From assembly GCA_000697665.1 (NCBI GenBank), contig KL197771.1, forward strand, positions 25,980 through 89,979: a DNA stretch of 64,000 bases, given 5' to 3'. The stretch is from Jaapia argillacea MUCL 33604. Lineage: Eukaryota; Basidiomycota; Agaricomycetes; Jaapiales; Jaapiaceae. The position numbers and the translations under genes are program-made. The notes under the pieces were generated by a model. That model made no database searches, was not told the origin of the DNA, and saw nothing but the letters and a program-made list of their open reading frames with translations. Positions 11,010 through 21,215 of this stretch are shown piece after piece (within the stretch, counting starts at the first letter, position 1; each line of letters begins with the position of its first letter).

Positions 11010-12880
11010 AGATGTATGTAGATCGCCATTCAAGGATGTCAGGCATGAGCGAGCGCTGATTGAAAATTTGATGCATCGTGGAGGGACGTGTGCCTGTCTA
11101 GGACGTCGACCTTAAGCGCGGGCTGAATTTTAAAAGAAATCCGACACCGGCAGAGAGATGCCGTTCGACTTCCTTGTACGTCAGGCTCGGACATGCAAAT
11201 TAAGTTCGCTGGGATGCGTGTAGATCGCCGTCCTTGGACGTCAGGCTTCCGCGAGCACGAACTAAAAGTTTGACCCCTCGTGGAGAGATGCGCTCTCCTT
11301 CCTGTGAACACCGCTACACAAAGTATGAGTAAGTACTATTGTCACCACACTTGTGAATCGCACGTGACGGATGATCCATTGACTTGCAGCTCGCTCCATT
11401 CGTTGGACACCCCCCGTAGAAATACATAGTAATGTCTTCACATTATCATTGTCGTGAAGTCCAATTATTACAAAGGGTGTGGTTGGGGAATGGGTCTAAA
11501 AGTGAGGTGGCGTAAGTGACTAGACCTCCCGGATCCAATGGATCCCATTATCCCATCACCACGATGTTTCGGGGATCAGAAATACAGCCCACAACGATGA
11601 CCCATGGAATTTCTCGACGTCGCACGACTGGATGGACAAGAAGATTGAAACCCTCTACCAAATCCGTGTCATGGGTGTGACTTGTCCCCTGCTTGAATCA
11701 CGAATGGTCACACGCTGCGAAATGGTCGAGAATCTAGATGTCGCACATGACACCATTTGCCTGGTCGTCGCATCGGTCGATGAAGTTCGGGGGAAAAGCG
11801 AGACTTACGAAGAGGCCTGAGTGGGTCGACGTAGCTGTCAATGCCAGAGATTAAACAGAGGGCAGAAAGAAAATATACCTCGCGGTAACTCAACCCTGAG
11901 CGAAGAAACGACAAATAAGGAAGGTTTGAAATGAGTCCTCGCATTTCCCAGGAGCCAGACTTCACCTTCTTGACACCCACTCACCGTGCGCCCGACACGG
12001 GACTCAGTGTAAGCCCACCTGGGACGCGTGGAGGAAGGCGATATCCCTCAGTACCCAAGTGTCACTCAACACCGGCTCACCGTGCTTCTGACACGGGACT
12101 CGGTGTACGCCCACCTGGGACGCTTTGAGGACCGCGATGTCCATCAATACCCAGGTATCACTTTCTCAACACCTGCTCACTGTGCATCTGACACAGGACT
12201 CGGTGTATGTCCATCTGGGACACGCTGAGGAGGGTGATGTCACTCGAATAATCGGGATCTATGCCCAACCACCCACTATGAGCATAAAGGTGATTTAGCA
12301 ACCAGATAGAACGAGCTTGGAGTAAGTGCGGATAATGTAGCATGCGGTGAGAACCAAGACAAACATTCATTTGTCAGATGAAAATAGCGACTCATGGGCT
12401 ATCTATCAGGGAGATTTGTATAATATTAGCGACGCGTAACCCAGAAAACGGTTGGCAAGCGAGAAAAGGACTGAGAACGCACCTGGAAGGTCTGAAAACG
12501 CGAAGACTGAACGTCGACAGCCTCCGGACGGAGTGGGGACATGGCTGATGGCGAGTAGGCTTGTAACCGAGCCTGAACGAAGCAGAAAGCAAGGCGGGGG
12601 AGGTGGCATAGAGATGCGACATGGGTTGAGGGGCTGCCGAGAGTTGCACTCAAGGGAGCTGGAAAATATGCAAAGAGGAGAAAGCCAACAAACGCTTCAA
12701 ACGCCGTGAGAATTAGAGTGGATGAAACGAGCCTAAGCGAACTTGATCATCCCGCCATCTCAACATTCTTTTGCTGATGACGTCACAGTCCAGGACTCAT
12801 GATCAGTGGCGCATCTCATCTACCCCGCACACAACCTCTGAGGAGTTCAACTCCCAACAGGTCTTTGCTGCCCTCACCGC
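11010..12880 (+). repeat. Interspersed repeat R, diverged copy
   Basis: This aligns with 41806-43850. Shared blocks include 'agcgctgattgaaaatttga' (11056 and 41852), 'ctacacaaagtatgagt' (11313 and 42098) and a stretch from 12390 to 12730 that differs from 43316-43650 at only a few percent of sites. Similarity fades after about 12760, and the end corresponding to 43917-44278 is missing. The copy is older or more rearranged than the copies at 1-362 and 41806-44278. Short frames inside recur in both copies because the DNA is duplicated; they are not evidence of genes. Confidence 0.75.
11975..12235 (+). repeat. Minisatellite inside R, three units of about 100 bp
   Basis: Units begin near 11982, 12079 and 12178. 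Each has the core 'gacacgggactcggtgtacg' followed by 'cccacctgggacgc' and a 'tacccaggtatcac' spacer. The other full R copy has four units. Confidence 0.7.
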
Positions 12881-13534
12881 TTTCTGGGATTCAAATGCAT
12901 AGAGGTCGAAGGCGTGGAAGTCGAAGGCGATAAGCGGCTGATTGTATCATCCAAGTTTTCAGGCTCAAAGAACTCAGGTGGAGTGGGTGAACATAAGGGT
13001 CGGGATTAATCGCCCGCAATCTATGGAAGCGGGATCCATAAGCACGACGTTCGAGTGAGGCTACGTGGGGTAACGGGGTCCGAGGCAGGAAAGGGAAGAA
13101 CGTACTTGTACTTGATCCGTCGCACTGGGTGTTCCGACTTGGAAGGGGAGTGACATTCGCTCGCTGTTGGCGTCAGGCGGTTAACGAAGGAGAGGGAAAA
13201 CGTAGCGAACAGCCACTCACCTGAATCTCCCAATGGTACCGAAGTACTGACCTGTGACTTCTGACCGAATCGCTAACGGCTTTGCTGACACTCAGTCAGG
13301 CGACCCTACCACCGACGACGCCAAGAACGGGATTGAAGCCGCGAGGGTAGTTGAAAGCAGGTTGGGAGGAAAACGCTGGTCGATTGAACGAAGTCAGGTG
13401 CAAAGCTTACAAGAAAGAGAGAAGAGGAGTGCTTACCAAACCAAAACGCCAATCGCAGTCCAGCTCCACAGCCCAAACCGATTTACCCTCACGCATCTCC
13501 AGCCCAGAGACTCTCAACGCGCCACCGACACGAT
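12881..13534. repeat. Non-coding stretch leading into an inverted-repeat region
   Basis: No supported gene. From about 13407 the sequence is the reverse complement of part of 15300-15470: 'ttacaagaaagagagaagag', 'gagtgcttaccaaaccaaaa' and 'cgccaatcgcagtccagctc' match inverted positions 15390-15462. Confidence 0.5.
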
Positions 13535-14774
13535 CAACCATTCTCTCCGGGGGAGCCTGATGATTCAGAAAGTAGAGTATGAGCTTTCAAGGCGACAGAA
13601 ATGATAGTGGGAGTTACTTACTGACTGCTGACGTTCCTCCCCTCGACCCAACCGAATCGTCCTCATGCGTTTCCCGTCCGAAGACTGTCAACGCACTACC
13701 GACGAACTCACCCATTGCTAGCCCACAGGGCTATCAACGGGCTACTTGTTCGGCCGAAGAAGGTGAGGGGTGGACTGTGTAGTACCGGTCGTCACCTACG
13801 ATAGGTGCAGAGATCAACGAGGATGAAGTCGCCTGTTCGAATCGACTTGTGAGCCATCTCCAGCAACCAGCCTAGCCAGCCGGAGACAAAGGTAAGGAAA
13901 GTGGCGGTTATACGGTAAACCTGGCTTCTAGTACGCAGGGATTGTCGAACAAAGGAGAGGGTCTCACAGCATAGGGAGTCCCCGTCAACATAAGATCACA
14001 AAGTAACTGAGCTTGAGAGATAATCAATACCAAAAGAAAAGCGAGGATGAGGCCTGCGAGCCCATTTTCAGCAAGGTTGTTACAAAGGCCAGGATGAGCA
14101 CCGTAGTCTGTGAAGATGCTGGGAGAGAATGCTTACCTGGACCTCGGTGGTTTGAGTAGAAGTTGATCCATCATTGAAAACGCACGGATACGCTCCCGGA
14201 ACAATCGATGTGCGCCAGGATCTGGGCAGAGAAGGTTCTCGTCAAGATCTGACTGTGATGAATGGCCAGAGACGGTAATCATCGCTGGGATGTCGAGTAA
14301 GTATGAACAATGGTGAAATAGGGTGAGAGGTGACTAGTGATTGACTGAAACAAATGAAGGGGAGATTGGGCTGCCACTTGCAGTCTCGAACAAAGACATG
14401 GCACTGCGAGAGGGGCTCGGCGTCTAAGCAAAAGTGCGAAGGCAGCATCGATTGGATCTGCTTCCCCCACATAAATATTAGCTTGTCGACTGTTCTGCAC
14501 CTATCGTAGGCGACGACTAGTAAGTACTGCACAGTCTAGCCCTCACCCTCTTCGGCTGAACAAGTAGCCCGTTGATAGCCCTATGGGCTAGAAATGGGTG
14601 AGTTCGTCGGTAGTGCGTTAACAGTCTTCGGACTAGAAATGCATGAGGACGATTCGGTTGGGTCGAGGGGAGGAACATCAGCGGTCAGTAAGTAAATCTC
14701 GCTATCATTTCTGTCGCCTTGAAAACTCATATTCTACTTTCTGCAGCATCAGGCTCCCCCGGAGAGACCGTTGG
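13535..14774. repeat. Large inverted repeat, arms of about 280 bp around a 680-bp centre
   Basis: The left arm 13535-13812 and the right arm 14490-14774 are imperfect reverse complements. Examples are 'ccgggggagcctgatgattc' against 'cagcatcaggctcccccgg', 'gagttcgtcggtagtgcgtt' (14601) against its inverse near 13695, and 'ctgcacctatcgtagg' (14494) against 'cctacgataggtgcag' (13795). Mismatches are scattered over the arms, so the structure is not brand new. The centre shows no gene. The arms also carry the sub-repeat seen at 14930-15470. Confidence 0.7.
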
Positions 14775-14929
14775 AATAGCCAGAGGTGACCCTAGAGCCG
14801 AATCGCGAGGCTGAGGGCAGAACACAGTGATAGTAGTAGAATGTAGCTACAAACAGGGTGAATACGCTACGACTAGGCCCTGCTTACGTAACATCGGCTA
14901 GGAATCCCTACTACACCGTACTTGTCGTC

Positions 14930-15470
14930 GCAGAGAACTCATACAGTACGTGTTTCGACGACCTCTCTGCGACCCCACGAATATGTAGCCTCTTGATAGC
15001 CTTATGGCTAGAAATGGGTGATCTGCGATTAGCGTTGGTTCGGTAAGCACTCCTCTTCCCTCTTTCTTGTAATCTCCTCATCTAACTTCTCACAGCATTC
15101 ATCAACCTCATTTCTCCCTCCCATGACATTGCTTTTCGCTGGTCATCTTGCGTTCGATTTCGTATTCTCGTCGTCGGCAGTTGGGTCGATGATGGTGATA
15201 ACGATTCGATTGGGTGCGTGGCTAGCTGGTTGCTATCTTTTGTCTATCTCCCGCTACCGCCTTGCTTCCAACAGCAAACGAAGGTCATCATTTGCCCCAT
15301 CCTCAATCGGCACTTCGACGACCTCTCTGCGGCCAGGCGAGTGTGTAGCACGTTGACAGTCTCCGTGTCGGAGGTGCGTGGGGGCTATTTGGCTTGGGCT
15401 GCAGAGCTGGACTGCGATGGGCGTTTTGGTTTGGTAAGCACTCCTCTTCCCTCTTTCTTGTAAGCTTTAT
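14930..15470 (+). repeat. Two further units of the 13.4-14.8 kb repeat family
   Basis: 'cgacgacctctctgcg' occurs at 14957 and 15317. 'ggtaagcactcctcttccct' plus 'ctttcttgtaa' occurs at 15041 and 15434. 'ttgatagcc' or 'ttgacagtc' blocks precede a variable 'atgggtg' box in each unit. Spacing between units is about 360-395 bases. The splice-like 'ggtaagca' at a constant place suggests a decayed exon or captured gene segment, but no protein family is recognisable. Confidence 0.55.
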
Positions 15471-16701
15471 TCTAGTTCTATGTTGGATCTACGGACATCA
15501 TGTGACAACATCAAACACAACGAATATTTGGGCCGTTTTCGGAGCACAAACACCCCCGTCGAGGCCACCCACTGAAGAGGTGCCTTTGCAGCATGCTGAA
15601 TGGGCGCTACCCACTCTTACACCACCATGGAGGTAGTATCTAGCTTTTGTAAGCATATTTAAGCATATTGCACAATTCTCACATTGTTCCACAGGTTGAC
15701 GCCCTCGCCTCAACGCAACAGCATCATTTTAGCGCCACCCAATCGCAGCGACCGTTATCAGCTGTCTTTTGTAGATCAGTAGCAGGATTTGTGCCAAGGT
15801 TAGCTAGAGTTGACTCGTCCCATTCACACACGAATCATGTCGTACGGTGTGGTGTACATACAGTCATGAATAATATGCGTGTACTTCTGACCTTTTGTCT
15901 GATGACACATAAATGCACCAGGGTCCAGGCCTGTTTTGCGCCCCGATTAAATTTGAGGGCAAGGCAAGCAATTTTGCGAATCGTTTCGATTGCAACTCAC
16001 TAAACGGCAATAGCACAACATGTGGTCATGAGACTGGAGCGCCGAGGTCTTCTGTTGCATAGCCCGCGTCACATTTGGTGCGAGCTGCTGTTTACAGACC
16101 AATCGTCAGCCCGCAAAGAGTTGGAGCCGTTTGGCGCCATAATCTGGCGATGCATCGGACCTAACGCAACGGCACAGTCTGAGTCGCAACCTCGCATAAC
16201 TAAATGAGGTTTCAGGAGTGACTCGTCGTACGTCGAGCACTTAGGGTGTCAAAATGAAGGATTGATGATCGCTGGGGCGACGGTAATTTGTCGAGGCGAC
16301 GGCACGATCCGAGGTTTTTATCCGTGGCGAACCAATCGGTGGGGTCTCTACAAAGCTTCCGACTAATTTATACGGTCGTGGCTATCCTAAGTACTGAGAC
16401 CTGTTGGGCCACTGGGAGTCACTCCGAGTAGACCCGCCTGCTGGTTTCACTCGCTTGACCCGAGTCTATTCTGCCAACCCCAACCGAGTTTTTCGACGCT
16501 ACCTGGAGTCACTCCGGGTAGAATTTTCCCGTCTTGCTTGCGCTACTGGCCTCCAACGTTCTTCCAAGTGGCCTCGACGTACCCCTCTACGGTGCTCCAC
16601 TCCTTTTAAACCGCCGATCAGACAGCCATCTCTCCAAACCTTTGTTCGCACCCTTGACCACCATTGCTGTACGAAGACCTTCTCACATACCCATGTACAC
16701 A
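15471..16701. other. Intergenic, no supported gene
   Basis: Contains the short direct repeat 'ggagtcactccg' (a/g) 'gtaga' at about 16409 and 16505, in the promoter of the next gene. Other short frames lack recognisable content. Confidence 0.4.
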
Positions 16702-18356
16702 ATGGACTTCCAAAGGGTTCTGTCAATCCATGAACTCCAGATGGGCATCCTCAACCTTTTGCGCGACAATGGTCAGGGCTGGAAGTCCGACATGATTTCG
16801 GTCGCCTGCTCTGGTCGGTTCTGGAATGACGTTGCGATGGATATGATTTGGGAGGAGCTCAATTCCGTGAACCCTCTCTTGAAACTGATCCCTGAAGTGG
16901 AGCTTTTTAGTGACGGGATTCTGGCAAGTCCTATCCGCTGCTTCATCCTTGGATTGATCTGACGGACACACATTTCACCTTGCAGAAGCGGAGGGAGGCG
17001 AGGCAAGAAAAGCATTGTCACCAACGTTTCGATCTTTACGCCGGTCGAGTGAAACGGTTAACCGTGAGATGCGATAAAGATCTGCTATCCCTGCTTCGCC
17101 GCTGCGGCGAGCTTCGATTGCCCAACCTTAGGTCCTTCGTTTGGGATTGGAGCGCAGAGCGGTGGGTTGATGGGAGGTGGTGGGTTGATTGGACGCCCAC
17201 GGGGCCTGATGTGGAACATGCCGCAGTTGCCCTATCCAGGTTGCTGATGGACAAGCTGGAGCGGTTTGAAATTACCGGGACGGTACCGACGACACTCCCC
17301 GAGGAATTGACGGAGCTTTTCAAGTCTCTGTGCGACAAGTGCGGATCCCTGAAGGCGATCAAACTCTCCAGCTCCAAGTTTTGCCGTCCTTCTACGATCA
17401 TCGAACCACTTGCACATATGCCGGGGTTAGAATCATTGTGGTTGTATTCCGGACCTCTGTACCAGGATGGGTTGGAAGTGGAAGGTGGTTTCCAATCGCT
17501 ACGTTCGCTGCGTCTGGAAACTCTCTCCGTGGATTCCCCCTGGTTCCTCGACAGCATCGTAAGAAGCTTGAGAAGCTTCACGGTTACCATCCATCCAATG
17601 CCCGATGAAGCGAGCATCCCAATCCAAATTGCCTGTTTGGCCAGGTTGTCCAACCTTACGAGATTATGGATATTCTTGGACACGACTACAGGTGGTAGCG
17701 AGTTGTTGACACCCCTGCTCGCTCTCAATTCTATCAAAGAGTTGAGAGTTGCAGAGTCGGGTCGTAGGGGGGCTACGCATTTTCTATCCACGGATGTGGC
17801 TATAATGGCACAGTCTTGGCCATGGCTCAGGAGCCTCATCATTGCCCACCATTCACTTACTTTCGACCTCCGCGACCTCCGCGCATTTGCTGCGTTTGCA
17901 AATCTGATGGAGCTACGATTAAACATACGCATTGGTGCCGGGAGCTTCGACGTGGATCCGGAATGGAAGTCGACCTCGCGTGTGGTTATTTTTGACATGG
18001 ACATCTCAACCACATATCGGTGGAATGACAGGAATAGGGGATACCAGAACCTGGCAAAACACGTCCACAGCGTTTTCCCTGGCCTACAACCCATGATCGG
18101 CGGGTTTTCTCACAACGGCTGGAGTGGACTTCCTGGCGACGAATCTTTACAACGGGCGCTTTATGAGGAAATATTCTCGAGGTCTCCTCCCCGGAGGGGG
18201 GGAAATTGTTGGGGGAAAGGCGGGCGTCCTGTTGAGGAGGTTCGTGTCGAAAAGGGTCCCAAATATGAGGACCCTGACGAGGGGAGCTACAGGGAGAGCG
18301 ACATTTTTGATGTCGGGTATGCGTCCGTGTATCACCACTGTTGCTGTTGTTGCTGA
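16702..18356 (+). CDS. F-box-like protein with leucine-rich-repeat-like C-terminal region
   Basis: Exon 1 (16702-16923) encodes 74 residues with an F-box-like block ('RVLSIHELQMGILNLL', 'DMISVACSGRFWNDVAMDMI', 'WEELNSVNPLLKLIP'), the usual Agaricomycete substrate-receptor layout for SCF ubiquitin ligases. It joins in phase 0 to exon 2 (16986-18356). The intron begins GCAAGT rather than GT, a rare GC-AG intron. Exon 2 has repeated hydrophobic units such as 'GLESLWLYSGPLYQDGLEV' and 'LSNLTRLWIFLDT' typical of LRR-like solenoids. The total is about 530 residues. The annotated end is odd (HHCCCCC); a GTATGC donor at 18319 could remove that tail. The substrate is unknown. Such F-box genes are hugely expanded in mushrooms. 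Confidence 0.75.
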
Positions 18357-19990
18357 CTCCCATATCGTGTTCCTTAGCTTTGCCTTGGGTTGGTGATGAT
18401 TGATCGTACTTTGTAGACGGATTTTTATTACTATTGATGCTCCCATGGCACCGTAACAAGACCTTAGGGTTTACTACTGATGCTACCATTCATCGAAAAG
18501 CTCATTGGAGGTTACTCGATGGCTGCCGTTGTTGGGTTTATAGTTGATGTACTTAGGGTTTGCATGAACGATGGGATGCAAACCGAATTCAACTCTCTTG
18601 TTTCAGCACTTAATCCCGCACGTTCGGTACTTGCAGCCAAGATTAGGGATGATGCTATTGGGAAACCTGTTGTCGCCTGTTCCTTGCTTATTTCTTGTGT
18701 TCCATCACCGGGCCTCATACCTTCTCCTTGTCTAGTCGCTACTCCACCGCGGCGCTCGTACGTCGGCGCTGTGGCACAGACCTTCTCTTGTCGATGATTA
18801 ATGGTTGGACGTGGTCACGAAGGTATATCAGGAGACAGCTAGCCGAGTTATACCACCCAAAACCTCTATACCAAAACACTGGTATGGAGCTGGTATGTGC
18901 CTTCTTGATCTGGAAGGACATCCTATTTCGGAGGAACGACGACTTAGTGATGGAGAGACATGTTATCTCTCAATACAAAAATATACATCTGCCGACAACC
19001 ACCGATAACCCAAATTTCAACAAGCTTGCAAAACTAATGCGCGGATTCAACGCATGCAGAGAGAGGGGGATGAGAATAAATTTCGGTCTCGGATCTAACT
19101 GAAACAAAAGACCGAACCAACGCTCGCCTCAGCGGAGACGAAACGAGGGTGCTACAGAATACCAGAATGCCCAACCGGAACGGGAGGCAAAGAGGGTCAG
19201 TTTGGGCAGCTTGGTAAGGGTTAGCAATATCGTTGAATGATTGTTAGTGCATCGCATATGAGTGGCGTACGGGATGGACAGAGTGCGTCAACAGCAATAA
19301 CAGGGCCGCCGATGGTGTAGAGTTGCTGCGGCAATAGCATAGAACTGGCCGGCAGAGATTAGCAGTAGCCATCACGAAAAAGTCCGCATTTGCGACGTCG
19401 GTGGAGTCGTCGGGGCACATCTTGTCAGCTTTGAGGGGAAAAGCTGAGACCGAAGGAACACGAGGAGCAAGCGGAAGATGGTGTCGCACTCGCCCCGAGT
19501 TAACAGCCTGGGTAAAGGAGCTCGAGAAGAGGGAAACCTCTAGCTCAAAATCACAGCGATTGCGCTTTGCGTAACACCAGGAGCAACCAAGTTCGAAGAC
19601 GACTGTGGTCAGAGGAGGTGTTGCCAGTGTGCTGAGGGAGTGTTCCTAAAATTCGACAAGTCTGAAGTTGCAGTAGGAGCGCAGTTTCAATAATCCTTAT
19701 CCTCTCCATTGTACGTCTTTTCATTCCCCCTCCGTCGACGACCTTATCACCATGCACACTCCATCCTAGGCGACTCAACACTCAACCATCAGCAGGGCAT
19801 CGCACCCCTTGTGTGGGGACCATGCCACAAGGTCAAAGGAGTGCTAACCTAAACCAGAAATGGCACTGGGGGGAAATGACTAACGTTCTGATGCCGAACA
19901 TGACAAACAAACGAAAATAACATTGGTCAAACGGCGGCACATTCAAGGCATAGTTATGAGTCCCACACCATGCCAGAGGATTTTGGTATC
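18357..19990. other. Intergenic; no convincing gene
   Basis: Frames of 105 and 135 residues on the plus strand (18480-18797 and 18695-19102) overlap in different frames. They lack recognisable domains and a consistent splice path, so I do not call them genes. Confidence 0.35.
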
Positions 19991-21215
19991 TCAGGTCGCC
20001 CATCTAGTGCCTTCCTCGTAGTAATCCGTGAAGTGGAAGTCTTCAGAAGGTTGCTCCAAATGGGTGATGGTATCAAAAAGCAAGGCCTTGACAGCCATAA
20101 TCTCGGCTTCCGTGGACAAAGCCTTGAGGGCTGCGATCAGAGCTTTTGGTAGCGCTGCAGGTTGATTTGCAAGAAGTATTCGTCAGCTCTCGTGAAACAA
20201 TCAAGTATGAATCAGCAGACTTACGACCACTGGAATTCAATAGAGAACAAGATTCGGATGATTCAGCATCCAACCCGGACTCAAGCTCTCTCAACATGGA
20301 TCGGAGGGTCTTGAGATACTTGTCCGCCAGCTCCATATCTTTCTCGTAGCAATGTCTGCAACAGAGGAGGTAGAACTTTTCCACCTCCTGCACTAAATGA
20401 TGGATGGACTTCGGCGTTGGTTTGGCCATGTCGTTTTCGAAACTACCTGAGAGGCGAATTGTCTGGCGTGAGCAAATGCGAGATCATTATTTGTTGAGAT
20501 GCATACCTTTCCAAAGAAATTGCAGCCGATCCTTGGAAGCAGCGATGGTCTTTCTCTCCCCTTCGAAGGATCGCCGTTGCCTGTTGAGCTGACTGGCCGC
20601 GATCGTCACGATAAAGTTTCGCACTGGCGGCTTGGAAGATGTCGGGTACAACGGATTCCAAAGACCATCTTCTCCAAACAAAGCGGGAACGATGTAGGCC
20701 AAATATGTGTCGATCCTGTGGTCCTTGACGTCTGGGAACTATCAGAGAGAAAGTCAGGACATGTTGCCGGTATCTGTCATAAGGGGGAGTCTCACGTGAT
20801 GATTCATTGCATAATATTGGGAAGGGTGACCGCCTGCGGCAGTAATCACCCTGTCCCAAGTGGAATTGATAGACCACCGAGGCCAAAATTCTCTGACCCA
20901 TTCTATCCAAGCTTTTCGCCCCGTATCGTCATCGTCGCCTTTTGAAGCGAAGTACCTTGCTTGGTCCGCGCGGGCAATCCTGGGAGGATTACCTTGACCC
21001 AACTGCCAATACCGGTGAGTAAATACCTGAAGGGCCGCCAAGACGCCCGCTGGAATCTTCGCCGACGGTACCGCCCCTTTATAGCAAGGCGGGAGCGATG
21101 ACTGTGTAATGGCGACGAATGTTGGCCAGTACCATGGGCCGTTTGCAGGATCTCCATTCCAGGCGTGGGGGTCCGAGAGCGCTAACAAGGCTTCAGCATA
21201 TGTGAGCGATGGCAT
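19991..21215 (-). CDS. Hypothetical protein, 345 residues, four exons
   Basis: Exons 21215-20796, 20738-20507, 20446-20225 and 20154-19991 join in frame across introns of 57-70 nt with GTGAG/GATAG, GTATG/CTCAG and GTAAG/TGCAG borders. The start MPSLTYAEALLALSDPHAW was chosen because the exons read openly from it. The first two exons are rich in Trp and Pro ('GDPANGPWYWPTFVAI', 'WIEWVREFWPRWSIN') and look globular. The third and fourth are mostly helical ('FYLLCCRHCYEKDMELADKY', 'LIAALKALSTEAEIMAVKAL'). I see no catalytic, zinc or membrane motif and do not recognise the family. The intact multi-exon structure argues for a functional gene. Confidence 0.7.

Noticed and set aside
12392-12709. Several overlapping frames, seen again at 43318-43635
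   Set aside because: All lie in repeat R in mutually exclusive frames. Duplication of the DNA explains their recurrence.
17036-18094. A 352-residue minus-strand frame
   Set aside because: It is antisense to the F-box/LRR gene, whose domain content and splice junction are convincing.
18480-19102. One or two small genes
   Set aside because: The frames overlap, lack domains and cannot be joined by consistent introns.
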